A DNA stretch of 64,000 bases from Chitinophaga flava (GCF_003308995.1 NZ_QFFJ01000001.1:2170001-2234000), one strand, 5' to 3'; shown: positions 14,701-24,789, numbered from the stretch's first letter. Made by a program: numbers and translations. The notes: a model not told the origin generated them from the letters alone.

Positions 14701-16806
14701 GTGGACGTAAAAAAAGACATATTGTGGCGTGTGTATCTGTGCCTGATCGGCATGGCTCTGTTTGGCATCGCCATTCTGGCTAAAGTATTTTACATCCAGA
14801 ACATAAAAGGCAGCTACTGGCGCAATATGGCCGATAGCCTCCACACCGGCTACGTAGCCCTCGATGCGGAACGAGGCACCATCTATTCGGAAGAAGGCAG
14901 AATGCTGTCCACCTCCATACCGTATTTCGATATACGGATAGATTTTGCCGCCGACGGACTGCGGGACAAAAAAGGAAAGGTTTTTAAAGAAAACCTCGAC
15001 TCCCTCTCCCTCAGCCTGTCCCAACTGTTTGGCGACCGCACCAAAACGGCTTATAAACAACTGCTGCAGGACGGGTACCAATCAAAGGACCGTTACTTTC
15101 TCCTGAAAAGAGACGTACCCTTTAACCAGTACCAGCAACTGCGCTCCTTTCCCATGTTCCGGCTCGGAAAAAACAAAGGCGGCATGATCGCTGAAAGCAA
15201 AAGCAAACGCATCAACCCCTTTAAACTCCTTGCCAACAGGACCATCGGGCTGGCCCGCGAAAATTCACAAAGCGTAGGCCTCGAAAGGACCTACAACGAA
15301 TACCTGAAAGGTGTTACCGGTAAAAGGCTCATGCGCCGCATCGCCGGCGGTACCTATGTTCCGGTAGAAGGATATGACATCGAACCGGAAAATGGTAAAG
15401 ATGTCATCACTACCCTCGACGTCAACATGCAGGATATCGTGGAAACAGCCCTCATGAACATGATGGTGCAAAATGAAGCCGTACAAGGTACCTGCATCCT
15501 CATGGAAGTGAAAACAGGGAAAGTCAAAGCCATGGCTAACATCGGTCACCTACCCGACGGAAGCTACTGGGAAAACATGAACTTCGCACTGCAGGTGGGA
15601 GAACCAGGATCCACTTTTAAACTGGCCACCCTCATCTCAGTACTGGAAGATAAATACGCCACCATGAACACGATGGTTAACATGGACGGCGGACGCTGGC
15701 AGGTTGGACGCAGAACGGTTTTCGACTCCGAACCGCATCCTGGCCCCCAGAACGTAACCATCAAACACGCATTTGAGCTCAGCTCCAATGTCGCTATGGC
15801 AAAACTGGCCGTTCAACACTATGGCAGACAGCCCAACAAATTCGTGGCCCACCTCAAACAACTGAGACTGGACCAGAATACGGGAATCGACCTGGTGGGG
15901 GAAGGCCATCCGGTGATTAAAACCACCAGCTCCAAAACCTGGAGCAACACCACCCTGCCCTGGATGGCATTCGGATATGAGGTGCTGATAAGCCCGCTGC
16001 AGACCTGTATGCTGTACAACGCTGTGGCCAACAACGGTAAGATGATGAAACCCTACCTCGTCAATTCCATCATGGAATATGGCCAGGTAGTTAAACAGTT
16101 TGAGCCTACCGTAGTCATGGACAGTATCTGCTCCGCCAGCACCCTCAAACAAGTGCAAGCCATGCTGGAAGGCGTAGCAACAGATGGTACCGCCAGAAAA
16201 CTGCGCAGTCCCTTCTATAACTTCGCCGCCAAAACCGGTACAGCCCTGGTAGCCAACGGCAGCCGCGGTTATGCCGACAAGATCTACCAATCATCATTTG
16301 CCGGGTACTTCCCCACAAATGACCCGCAGTACACCTGCGTGGTGGTAATCAAAAACAAACCGCACGCCCTGCGCTTCTATGGCGCCAACGTTGCAGGACC
16401 GGTATTCCGCGAGGTAGCCGATAAACTGTACGCCATCGCCGTAGAAAAACAAAAGCCCCTACAGGCCACCATGCAGCTTGATACCCTGCTGGCCCTCAAA
16501 AATGGGAAAGGCGGCGAATGGAAACAAATACTCAAAACCCTGAAGCTGCCCATCAGCGGCTCCGTGGCCAACAACAGCTGGGTTAGCCCCAGCGTTAGCA
16601 ACCGGAAAATCACCTTCGAACCAGTTGCCCAGGCTAAAGGAGCTGTGCCGGATGTGACAGGAATGGGTCTCAAAGACGCACTGTATCTGCTGGAAAATGC
16701 AGGCCTGCGCGTAGTAGTAAAAGGAGCCGGAAAAGTGAAAACACAATCACTCCCCGGCGGTACAAGAATAGGAAACGAACAAACAATCGTAATAGAACTC
16801 AGCTAG
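14701..16806 (+). CDS. ftsI: Division-specific peptidoglycan transpeptidase (class B PBP, FtsI/PBP3) with a PASTA domain
   Basis: Cross-links septal peptidoglycan outside the inner membrane, working with FtsW. In 701 residues: a membrane anchor at about 11-31, a dimerisation/pedestal region to about 230, and the transpeptidase domain. Active-site motifs are all present: S304-T-F-K in EPGSTFK, S361-S-N, and K511-T-G in AAKTGTALV. A single PASTA domain closes the chain (about 648-701, beginning VPDVTGMGLKDALYLLENAG). The start is a GTG at 14701 with no better ATG ahead of the anchor. Its stop codon is directly followed by the murE ATG with no gap, indicating coupling. Confidence 0.93.
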   Translation: MDVKKDILWRVYLCLIGMALFGIAILAKVFYIQNIKGSYWRNMADSLHTGYVALDAERGTIYSEEGRMLSTSIPYFDIRIDFAADGLRDKKGKVFKENLDSLSLSLSQLFGDRTKTAYKQLLQDGYQSKDRYFLLKRDVPFNQYQQLRSFPMFRLGKNKGGMIAESKSKRINPFKLLANRTIGLARENSQSVGLERTYNEYLKGVTGKRLMRRIAGGTYVPVEGYDIEPENGKDVITTLDVNMQDIVETALMNMMVQNEAVQGTCILMEVKTGKVKAMANIGHLPDGSYWENMNFALQVGEPGSTFKLATLISVLEDKYATMNTMVNMDGGRWQVGRRTVFDSEPHPGPQNVTIKHAFELSSNVAMAKLAVQHYGRQPNKFVAHLKQLRLDQNTGIDLVGEGHPVIKTTSSKTWSNTTLPWMAFGYEVLISPLQTCMLYNAVANNGKMMKPYLVNSIMEYGQVVKQFEPTVVMDSICSASTLKQVQAMLEGVATDGTARKLRSPFYNFAAKTGTALVANGSRGYADKIYQSSFAGYFPTNDPQYTCVVVIKNKPHALRFYGANVAGPVFREVADKLYAIAVEKQKPLQATMQLDTLLALKNGKGGEWKQILKTLKLPISGSVANNSWVSPSVSNRKITFEPVAQAKGAVPDVTGMGLKDALYLLENAGLRVVVKGAGKVKTQSLPGGTRIGNEQTIVIELS

Positions 16807-18273
16807 ATGAAGACGCTGCGCGACATATTATACAATGTAGGCATCAGGGCCGTTCACGGTAATACCGATATTACCATCAACACCCTCATGATTGATTCCA
16901 GGTCCATCGGACCCGGCAATGCCTTCATTGCAGTGAAAGGAGTACATACAGACGGACATCAGTATATTGATAAAGCCATCGCTCAGGGTGCAGCAGCTAT
17001 TATCTGCGAAACAATGCCCACCGTGCTGCTGGATAATGTTACCTATATCGAGGTAGACAACAGCGCTCAGGCAAGTGGTATCATGGCCGGCAACTTCTAT
17101 GATAACCCTTCCCACAAACTACAGCTGGTAGGCGTTACCGGTACCAACGGTAAAACAACAATCGCCACCATCCTGTTTCGTTTGTTTACCAGACTGGGGT
17201 ATCATTGTGGATTGTTGTCCACAGTACAAAATCAGATAGGCGATACCGTTATACCGTCTACCCATACCACACCGGACCCGATCAGCCTCAATGCCCTGCT
17301 GGCTAAAATGGTGGAAGAAGGATGCCTGTACGCCTTTATGGAAGTCAGCTCCCATGCCATACACCAGCAACGCGTTGCAGGACTGAAATTCGCCGGCGGT
17401 ATCTTTAGCAATATCACCCACGATCACCTGGATTATCACAAAACATTCGATGAATATATCCGGGTGAAAAAATCGTTCTTTGATAACCTGCCTGCTTCGG
17501 CATTTGCCCTCACCAACCTCGACGACAAAAGAGGCATGGTGATGCTGCAGAATACCAAAGCCAGAAAGGCTACCTACAGTTTGCGTACACTGGCTGACTT
17601 TAAAGGAAAGATCCTGGAAAACAACCTCACCGGACTGATCATGCAGGTAGATGATACCGAAGTACACTTCCGCCTGATTGGTGAGTTTAATGCCTACAAC
17701 CTGCTCGCTGTATACGGCGCAGCTGTATTACTGGGCAAAGACAAAACAAGCGTACTGCGCGCCCTCAGCGACATCCAGGGTGCAGAAGGCCGCTTCGATT
17801 ATATCGTGTCTGCCCACGACCAGATCATCGCTATCGTAGACTATGCCCATACACCGGACGCATTGAAAAATGTACTGGCCACCATCAAAAACCTGCGTAA
17901 AGGTCACGAACAGGTGATCACCGTAGTAGGTTGCGGTGGAGACCGGGATACAGCCAAAAGACCTGTAATGGCCGCTGTAGCAGCTGATAGCAGCGACCGT
18001 GTCATCTTCACCTCCGATAATCCCCGCTCCGAAGATCCGGATGCTATTATCCGGGAAATGGAAGCCGGCGTACCTGTACACCAGAAAAAAAGAGTGATCT
18101 CTATTACCGACCGTAAAGAAGCGATTAAAACCGCACTCACACTGGCAGGTAAAGAAGATATCATCCTCGTGGCTGGAAAAGGACACGAAAAATACCAGGA
18201 AATCAAAGGGGTGAAACATCCCTTCGATGATAAACAAGTGCTGGAAGAAGTAATGAAGCTGCTGGACAAATAA
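16807..18273 (+). CDS. murE: UDP-N-acetylmuramoyl-tripeptide synthetase, meso-diaminopimelate type
   Basis: Cytosolic ATP-dependent ligase adding the third residue to UDP-MurNAc-Ala-Glu. The 488-residue product has the nucleotide loop TGTNGKTT at 111-118, the Mur-ligase block FMEVSSHAIHQQRVAG at about 177-192, and the substrate-selecting motif D404-N-P-R. DNPR is the signature of enzymes that add meso-diaminopimelate, so the peptidoglycan should be of the DAP type. It begins immediately after the ftsI stop. The next gene is mraY; murF, which often lies here in other phyla, is absent. Confidence 0.95.
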   Translation: MKTLRDILYNVGIRAVHGNTDITINTLMIDSRSIGPGNAFIAVKGVHTDGHQYIDKAIAQGAAAIICETMPTVLLDNVTYIEVDNSAQASGIMAGNFYDNPSHKLQLVGVTGTNGKTTIATILFRLFTRLGYHCGLLSTVQNQIGDTVIPSTHTTPDPISLNALLAKMVEEGCLYAFMEVSSHAIHQQRVAGLKFAGGIFSNITHDHLDYHKTFDEYIRVKKSFFDNLPASAFALTNLDDKRGMVMLQNTKARKATYSLRTLADFKGKILENNLTGLIMQVDDTEVHFRLIGEFNAYNLLAVYGAAVLLGKDKTSVLRALSDIQGAEGRFDYIVSAHDQIIAIVDYAHTPDALKNVLATIKNLRKGHEQVITVVGCGGDRDTAKRPVMAAVAADSSDRVIFTSDNPRSEDPDAIIREMEAGVPVHQKKRVISITDRKEAIKTALTLAGKEDIILVAGKGHEKYQEIKGVKHPFDDKQVLEEVMKLLDK

Positions 18274-18359
18274 TTTTTACGGAAGGAACAATAGTAAATA
18301 ACTCAATGACTTAACAGCCGCATCTCACGATGCAGATGAACGGCTACGACTAAAACAAT

Positions 18360-19619
18360 ATGTTATATTATTTTTTAAATTACCTGAAAACAGAATTTAA
18401 GATCAGCGTCATCGGCGGTGGTATGTTCCAGTTTATTACCTTCCGTGTAACGATGGCCCTCCTGTTGTCGCTGGCTATTTCTCTGTTGCTGGGTAAACGT
18501 ATTATCAGACTCCTGCAACGTAAACAGATCGGTGAAACAATCCGTGAGCTGGGCCTTCAGGGTGAAACCTCCAAAAAAGGGACCCCTACCATGGGTGGTC
18601 TGATCATACTCGCTGCCATCATCATCCCCACCCTCCTGTTTGCACAGGTAGCCAATGTCTACATCTGGCTGGTACTGCTCTGTACCATCTGGTTAGGCCT
18701 CATCGGCTTCCTCGATGACTACATCAAAGTATTCAAAAAGAACAAGGAAGGACTGGCCGGCAGATTTAAAATACTCGGACAGGTAGGACTCGGCCTTATC
18801 GTAGGCACTACCCTGTATTTCAACAACGATGTGGTAGTATCCCGTGAACTGATGGGCACCCAGAAACTGGCTGCCTACGAAAGACGCCCCACCAACCACC
18901 CCGAAAGGGTAACCCGCGAAGGGCAAAGGTTTGTGGATGTAAAAACACCAATTACCACTATCCCGTTCGTGAAAAACCATGAATTCAACTACGCTAAACT
19001 GATTTCATGGATACCAGGCGCAGAAAAATACACCTTCGTTATCTATATCCTGATCGTCATCTTTATCATTACTGCCGTATCCAACGGCGCTAATATAACG
19101 GACGGACTGGATGGACTAGCCACAGGGGTGTCGGGCATTATCGGAGTATGTCTCGGCATTTTTGCTTATGTATCGGGTAACATTCAGTTTGCGGAGTACC
19201 TGAACATTATGTACATCCCCAACCTCGGCGAGCTGTCTATTTTTATCGCAGCCTTCGTGGGTGCCTGCGTAGGCTTCCTCTGGTACAATGCCTATCCTGC
19301 ACAGGTGTTTATGGGCGATACCGGTAGTCTGGCACTGGGTGGCATCATCGCTGCACTGGCATTCATCGTGCGTAAAGAGCTGCTGATACCCATCTTCTGC
19401 GGCGTATTCCTGGTAGAACTGTTGTCAGTGATGCTGCAGGTGTCTTATTTCAAATACACCAAGAAAAAATATGGTGAAGGCAGACGCCTCCTGAAAATGT
19501 CGCCGCTGCATCACCACTATCAGAAATTAGGGTATCACGAAAGTAAAATATCCGTACGCTTCTGGATCGTAACGATCATGTGTGTGGTATTTACCATCGC
19601 TACCCTCAAAATGAGATAA
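18360..19619 (+). CDS. mraY: Phospho-N-acetylmuramoyl-pentapeptide transferase
   Basis: Inner-membrane enzyme transferring phospho-MurNAc-pentapeptide to undecaprenyl phosphate to make lipid I. The 419-residue chain is polytopic. Catalytic blocks are IGFLDDYIKVFKKNKEGL at about 114-131, NGANITDGLDGLATG at about 241-255, FMGDTGSLALGG at about 317-328 and the cytoplasmic PLHHHYQKLGYHESKI at about 380-395. It is about 60 residues longer than the E. coli enzyme; the extra length is a soluble stretch (about 155-215) with charged residues between two spans. The gap to murE is 86 nt; murD follows after 39 nt. Confidence 0.95.
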   Translation: MLYYFLNYLKTEFKISVIGGGMFQFITFRVTMALLLSLAISLLLGKRIIRLLQRKQIGETIRELGLQGETSKKGTPTMGGLIILAAIIIPTLLFAQVANVYIWLVLLCTIWLGLIGFLDDYIKVFKKNKEGLAGRFKILGQVGLGLIVGTTLYFNNDVVVSRELMGTQKLAAYERRPTNHPERVTREGQRFVDVKTPITTIPFVKNHEFNYAKLISWIPGAEKYTFVIYILIVIFIITAVSNGANITDGLDGLATGVSGIIGVCLGIFAYVSGNIQFAEYLNIMYIPNLGELSIFIAAFVGACVGFLWYNAYPAQVFMGDTGSLALGGIIAALAFIVRKELLIPIFCGVFLVELLSVMLQVSYFKYTKKKYGEGRRLLKMSPLHHHYQKLGYHESKISVRFWIVTIMCVVFTIATLKMR

Positions 19620-19658
19620 TCAATTATTTAAAAATATAACAGGAAAGAATAAACGAAA

Positions 19659-20999
19659 ATGGCGCACAAACTCATCATATTAGGAGCAGGAGAAAGTGGA
19701 ATAGGGGCAGCTTTGCTGGGAAAACAGCAAGGGTATGATGTTTTTGTATCAGAAGGCGGCATCATCAAAGACAACTATAAACAGGAACTGGCGGTAAACC
19801 ACATCACATTCGAAGAAGGACATCACTCCTGGGATATCATCCTGAACGCTGACGAAATCGTCAAAAGTCCGGGTATCCCTGAAAAAACAGAGCTGATGAA
19901 AAAGGTACGCGAAAAAGGCATACCGGTTATTTCTGAGATAGAGCTGGCCTACCGTTTTTCAAAAGGTAAAAAGATCATTGCCATCACCGGCAGCAACGGC
20001 AAAAGCACCACCACCGCCCTCACCTACCACATCTTCAAAACGGCAGGACTGGACGTGGCCATGGTAGGCAATATTGGCGTTAGTTATGCCCGACAGGTGG
20101 CAACCGCACCAGCGGAGTATTATGTGATTGAAATCAGCAGCTTTCAGCTGGATGACATCGTGGAATTCAAACCCAACGTAGCCATCCTGCTCAACATTAC
20201 GCCTGATCACCTGGACCGGTACGACTACAAAATGGAAAATTATGTGGCTTCCAAGTTCAGGATCGCGATGAACCAGACAAAAGAAGATTATTTCATCTAT
20301 TGTATGGACGATCCCGAGATCATGCAGCATTTGGCGCAGCAACCCATTTATTCAACATCAATACCTTTTACCATCATGAAACCACTGAAAGAAGGCGGCT
20401 TTATCGCCAACGAGCAGTTGCAAATACTGGTTGACGGAGAACCGGTCATCATGTCGATGTATGATCTGGCACTAAAAGGGAAACACAATCTGTATAACTC
20501 GATGGCAGCAGCAATTGCAGGCAGGACCATGGACATCAGAAAAGAAAAAATCCGCGAAAGCCTGGCTTCCTTCAAAAGCCTCGAACACCGGATGGAATAT
20601 GTGGCAACCGTAAAAGGAGTGGATTTTATCAATGATAGTAAGGCTACCAACGTTAACTCCGTATGGTTTGCCCTCGAAAGCATTGAAAAACCCATCGTAC
20701 TGATCATGGGTGGTGTAGACAAAGGCAACGACTACTCCGCTATCCGTGATCTGGTGAAGGAAAAAGTAAAGGCCATCATCTGCATGGGTATTGATAACAC
20801 CCCGATCATCGAAGCGTTGTCAAAAGATACGCCGGTGATGATCAACACCTCCAGCATGATGGAAGCTGTTCAGGCAGCCTTCCAGCAGGCCACCAAAGGA
20901 GATGTGGTAATGCTATCCCCCGCCTGCGCCAGCTTCGACCTATTTAAAAACTATGAAGACAGAGGCCGGAAATTCAAAGAAGCTGTAAAGGCTTTATAG
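19659..20999 (+). CDS. murD: UDP-N-acetylmuramoylalanine-D-glutamate ligase
   Basis: Adds D-glutamate to UDP-MurNAc-L-alanine in the cytosol. The 446-residue product begins with a Rossmann-like LIILGAGESGIGAALLGKQ binding the uridine moiety. The ATP loop GSNGKSTT is at 111-118, followed by the Mur-ligase blocks ISSFQLDDIVEFKPNVAILL and LNITPDHLDRYDYKMENY. The C-terminal domain shows FINDSKATNVNS with the K-A-T motif typical of MurD and ending SPACASFDLFKNYEDRGRKF, a MurD signature. It lies between mraY and ftsW in the canonical order. Confidence 0.95.
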   Translation: MAHKLIILGAGESGIGAALLGKQQGYDVFVSEGGIIKDNYKQELAVNHITFEEGHHSWDIILNADEIVKSPGIPEKTELMKKVREKGIPVISEIELAYRFSKGKKIIAITGSNGKSTTTALTYHIFKTAGLDVAMVGNIGVSYARQVATAPAEYYVIEISSFQLDDIVEFKPNVAILLNITPDHLDRYDYKMENYVASKFRIAMNQTKEDYFIYCMDDPEIMQHLAQQPIYSTSIPFTIMKPLKEGGFIANEQLQILVDGEPVIMSMYDLALKGKHNLYNSMAAAIAGRTMDIRKEKIRESLASFKSLEHRMEYVATVKGVDFINDSKATNVNSVWFALESIEKPIVLIMGGVDKGNDYSAIRDLVKEKVKAIICMGIDNTPIIEALSKDTPVMINTSSMMEAVQAAFQQATKGDVVMLSPACASFDLFKNYEDRGRKFKEAVKAL

Positions 21000-21053
21000 T
21001 GGAGCTGGTAAAAGGGTTTGAATAACAGTAAGGAATAAACGTAATTAACTAAC

Positions 21054-22253
21054 ATGAACGGTTTGCTCTATAGAACAAAAGGCGATAAGGTCATCTGGAC
21101 GATAGTAATTTTTCTATCGTTGGTGAGCCTGCTGGCCGTATATAGCGCAACCGGATCACTGGCTTATCGCGAACGGGGCGGCCATACGGAGTATTATCTC
21201 CTGAAGCAGCTTATCGTACTGGGCATGGGCCTCGTGATCATCTATTTTGCACACCGGGTAAACTATACTATTTACTCCAGGGTGGCGCAGGTAGGTTTCC
21301 TGATATCGATACCACTACTGATATACACACTGGCATTCGGATCACATATTAACGATGCCAGCCGGTGGATCAGACTACCGATCATCAATCTGACCTTCCA
21401 GACATCGGATGTGGCCAAACTTGCCATCTTCATGTATGTCAGCCGGCAGTTGTCGAGGCGGCAGGATGTGATCAACGATTTCAAAAAAGGATTTCTGCCC
21501 ATCATCACTCCTGTAGCGGTTATCTGTATACTCATCATGCCGGCCAATATGAGCACGGCTTTGCTGTTAATGGCCAGTTGTATGCTGCTCTGCTTCATCG
21601 GCAGGGTACCGGTAAAATTCCTTGCCGGCATGGTAGCTGCCGGTGCATTGGCAGTAGCGCTGATGTTTGCCATCGCGAAACTGTCCGGTAACGACATGCG
21701 TACCAAAACCTGGGAAAAAAGGCTGGACAGCTTCCTGAATGACGACCATACAGAAGTACCCTATCAGGTACAACAGGCCAATATAGCCATCGCCGGTGGC
21801 GGACTGCTGGGGAAAGGCCCGGGCAATAGTACACAACGTAACTTTCTGCCCCACGCCTACTCCGACTATATCTATGCCACCATCATAGAAGAATACGGAC
21901 TGTTTGGTGCATTCCTGATACTGGCGGCTTATATGGTATTATTACTACGCTGTATCCGGATATATAAAAGATGCCCTTATGCCTTCGGCGCATTCCTGGC
22001 AGTAGGCCTGAGTGTAACACTGGTCATACAGGCACTGACCAATATGGCGGTAAACGTACAACTGTTTCCGGTAACAGGGCTGCCACTGCCACTGGTCAGC
22101 ATGGGTGGATCTTCTGTACTCTTCACCAGCATGGCCATCGGAATTATCCTCAGTGTGTCGCGTAATGTAGAAGAAATGGAGGGTAAACAGGCAGAAAAAG
22201 AACGACTCGAACGTGTAATGGCGGCGCAAGCGGAAAACGCAGCAGTAGCCTGA
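21054..22253 (+). CDS. ftsW: Septal peptidoglycan polymerase FtsW (SEDS family)
   Basis: Multi-spanning SEDS glycosyltransferase that polymerises lipid II at the septum with FtsI. The 399-residue chain has about ten hydrophobic segments starting VIWTIVIFLSLVSLLAVYSA. SEDS landmarks are DASRWIRLP near residue 101, QQANIAIAGGGLLGKGPGNS at about 240-260, and LPHAYSDYIYATIIEEYGL at about 264-282, followed by the late GLPLPLVSMGGSSVLFTSMA. The C-terminal cytoplasmic tail is charged. RodA is the alternative, but location between murD and murG decides for FtsW. Confidence 0.93.
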   Translation: MNGLLYRTKGDKVIWTIVIFLSLVSLLAVYSATGSLAYRERGGHTEYYLLKQLIVLGMGLVIIYFAHRVNYTIYSRVAQVGFLISIPLLIYTLAFGSHINDASRWIRLPIINLTFQTSDVAKLAIFMYVSRQLSRRQDVINDFKKGFLPIITPVAVICILIMPANMSTALLLMASCMLLCFIGRVPVKFLAGMVAAGALAVALMFAIAKLSGNDMRTKTWEKRLDSFLNDDHTEVPYQVQQANIAIAGGGLLGKGPGNSTQRNFLPHAYSDYIYATIIEEYGLFGAFLILAAYMVLLLRCIRIYKRCPYAFGAFLAVGLSVTLVIQALTNMAVNVQLFPVTGLPLPLVSMGGSSVLFTSMAIGIILSVSRNVEEMEGKQAEKERLERVMAAQAENAAVA

Positions 22254-22295
22254 TACGTATCTATAACATAAACATCAATCGTAACTGAAGAAACA

Positions 22296-23390
22296 ATGCA
22301 ACGCAAAGTGATTATAGCAGGTGGAGGCACGGGAGGACATATCTTCCCGGCGATAGCGATTGCCAATGCGTTGAAGAAAATTCAACCGGATATCGACATC
22401 CTTTTTGTTGGCGCCGCCGGCAAAATGGAAATGGAGAAAGTACCACAGGCTGGTTATCCAATCAAAGGACTGGAAATTGCCGGTTTCAATCGCAGCAATA
22501 TTTTCAAAAATATCCTGCTGCCATTCAAAATCTGGAAAAGCCTGCGTCAGGCCAAAAATATACTGGATACTTTCCAACCCGATGCAGTAGTGGGTGTAGG
22601 TGGTTATGCCAGCTTCCCGATGCTGAGAAGGGCACAGAAAAATGGTATTCCAACGCTGATTCAGGAACAGAATTCCTTCGCAGGAAAAACAAACAAAATC
22701 CTGGGAAAAAAAGCAGCAAAGATCTGTGTGGCTTATGATGGCATGGATAAATTTTTTCCGGCAGACAAAATCGTCTTCACCGGCAATCCTGTCAGAAACA
22801 ATATCACCCAGTCGGCTGTATCCAGAGAAGATGCACTGCAACACTTTGGACTGAGCAATCATAAACAGACCATCTTCGCCGTAGGCGGTAGTCTGGGTGC
22901 CAAATCCATCAACGAGGCTTTGCAGCCCCTGCTCCAAACCATCGTGCAGAAAGACCTGCAGCTGATCTGGCAAACAGGAAAGCCGTATTACGAAACAGCG
23001 AAAGCTGCTGCAGCCCCTTATGCATCCCATATTAAGGTGCATGAGTTCATCAACGTGATGGACATGGCTTACAAAGCTGCAGATGTAGTACTATCACGCG
23101 CCGGAGCCCTGGCCATCGCCGAGCTCTGTGTAGTGAAAAAGCCGGTGATATTCGTGCCTTATCCATTCGCTGCGGAAGACCATCAGACTTCCAATGCTAT
23201 GAACCTGGTGAACAAAAAAGCCGGGTTGATCATTAAGAATGATGAGGTAGGCGCACAACTTTCCGATGTATTATTTAGCCTCCTGCAAAACAGAGCGCTG
23301 ATGGAACAGCTGGAAAAAAATATAGGCGAACTGGGTAACCCCAACGCAGATATGATCATCGCAAAAGAAGTTATAAACATTTTCAGATAA
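22296..23390 (+). CDS. murG: UDP-GlcNAc:lipid I N-acetylglucosaminyltransferase
   Basis: Peripheral inner-membrane GT28 enzyme that makes lipid II from lipid I. The 364-residue product has the glycine-rich GGGTGGHIFPAIAIANAL at 9-26, a second loop VGGYASFPMLRRA at about 103-115, and the donor-binding region VGGSLGAKSINEAL at about 197-210. The UDP-GlcNAc contact segment VLSRAGALAIAEL, FVPYPFAAEDHQTSNA, is at about 266-300. The start ATG at 22296 lies 42 nt after ftsW and murC follows after 22 nt. Confidence 0.95.
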   Translation: MQRKVIIAGGGTGGHIFPAIAIANALKKIQPDIDILFVGAAGKMEMEKVPQAGYPIKGLEIAGFNRSNIFKNILLPFKIWKSLRQAKNILDTFQPDAVVGVGGYASFPMLRRAQKNGIPTLIQEQNSFAGKTNKILGKKAAKICVAYDGMDKFFPADKIVFTGNPVRNNITQSAVSREDALQHFGLSNHKQTIFAVGGSLGAKSINEALQPLLQTIVQKDLQLIWQTGKPYYETAKAAAAPYASHIKVHEFINVMDMAYKAADVVLSRAGALAIAELCVVKKPVIFVPYPFAAEDHQTSNAMNLVNKKAGLIIKNDEVGAQLSDVLFSLLQNRALMEQLEKNIGELGNPNADMIIAKEVINIFR

Positions 23391-23412
23391 AGAGATTCAG
23401 GGATTCGGATAT

Positions 23413-24768
23413 ATGGATTTGAACAACATACAACGGGTTTATTTTATTGGCATCGGCGGCATCGGTATGAGCGCCATCGCCCGCTTCTTCAATGAAAAAG
23501 GAGTGGCCGTAAGCGGTTATGACCGTACCTCAACACCGCTTACGCAGCAGTTGGAAGCAGAAGGTATGCAGATCCATTACACCGATGATATCAATCTGCT
23601 GGACAAGCAGGCTAACCTGGTCGTATACACGCCGGCTATCCCCGCTTCCCATACAGAGCTGCAATGGTACCGTGACAATGGCTTTGAAGTTGTAAAACGC
23701 AGCGATGTATTACAGGAGATCACCAGATCATCGTTTGCCATCACCGTGGCAGGTACACATGGTAAAACCACCGTTTCTACCATGATCGCCCACCTGCTTA
23801 CACATAGCGGTTATGGCTGCAATGCTTTCCTGGGTGGTATCAGCGTCAACTACAACCGGAATTTCTGGAGTAGCGATAAAGCAGTAGCAGTCATCGAAGC
23901 AGACGAATACGACCGCTCCTTCCTGAAATTAAGTCCGGATATCGCAGTGTTAACTGCCATGGATGCAGATCACCTGGATATTTACGGCACTGCGGAAGCA
24001 ATGGAAGAAGCTTTTATTCAATATACACACAATATCAAGCCCAATGGCACGCTGATTGCTAAGTTCGGCCTACATCGTGAAAGAGAGCTGAAAGCAGACA
24101 ACAAACTGATGTACAGCCTGCAGAATAACGCAGCCAATGTTTATGCTGCCAACATCAGAATGGAACACGGCGGTTATGAGTTTGATGTAATGCAGCAGAA
24201 TTGGATGATCGACAAGGTACGCCTGCATATTGGTGGCATGCACAATGTGGAAAACGCTATTGCTGCCATTACTGTAGCACACCTGCTGGGTATAGACAAT
24301 GAGAAGATCAAAGCGGCCATAGAGAGTTTCAAAGGCATCAAACGCCGGTTTGAATATGTGATCAAGAATGATCATCAGGTGTATATCGATGATTATGCCC
24401 ATCATCCGGAAGAGCTGCGTGCACTGATTACAAGTGCTAAAACATTATTCCCGGGCAAACGTTGTACGGTAATATTCCAGCCGCATCTGTTTACCCGTAC
24501 CCGTGATCTGGCGGATGGTTTTGCGGAGAGCCTTTCACTGGCGGATGAAGTAATTCTGCTCCCCATCTATCCGGCAAGAGAACTGCCCATAGAAGGAGTG
24601 ACCAGCGAAATACTGGCAGCAAAGATTACAGCACCGGTACAGATCATGTCAAAAGAAGCAGTATTGGACTGGCTGCAGAAAACACCAGCCCCGTTGTTGA
24701 TAACAGCAGGAGCCGGCGATATCGATCAGTTAAAAGAACCGATCAACCAGTTACTGAAAGCTAAATAA
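23413..24768 (+). CDS. murC: UDP-N-acetylmuramate-L-alanine ligase
   Basis: Cytosolic ligase adding L-alanine to UDP-MurNAc, the first step of the stem peptide. The 451-residue protein has the N-terminal FIGIGGIGMSAIARFFNEKG, ATP loop AGTHGKTT at about 113-120, FLGGISVNYNRNF with EADEYDRSFL, and the HLDIYGTAEAMEEAF block, all MurC-type. The DDYAHHPEELRA segment near 328-339 marks the C-terminal domain. The related Mpl ligase (cell wall recycling) shares the fold, but the lengths and dcw location support MurC. The ftsQ start follows after 21 nt. Confidence 0.94.
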   Translation: MDLNNIQRVYFIGIGGIGMSAIARFFNEKGVAVSGYDRTSTPLTQQLEAEGMQIHYTDDINLLDKQANLVVYTPAIPASHTELQWYRDNGFEVVKRSDVLQEITRSSFAITVAGTHGKTTVSTMIAHLLTHSGYGCNAFLGGISVNYNRNFWSSDKAVAVIEADEYDRSFLKLSPDIAVLTAMDADHLDIYGTAEAMEEAFIQYTHNIKPNGTLIAKFGLHRERELKADNKLMYSLQNNAANVYAANIRMEHGGYEFDVMQQNWMIDKVRLHIGGMHNVENAIAAITVAHLLGIDNEKIKAAIESFKGIKRRFEYVIKNDHQVYIDDYAHHPEELRALITSAKTLFPGKRCTVIFQPHLFTRTRDLADGFAESLSLADEVILLPIYPARELPIEGVTSEILAAKITAPVQIMSKEAVLDWLQKTPAPLLITAGAGDIDQLKEPINQLLKAK

Positions 24769-24789
24769 TAAAATTACGGAATCACAAGA

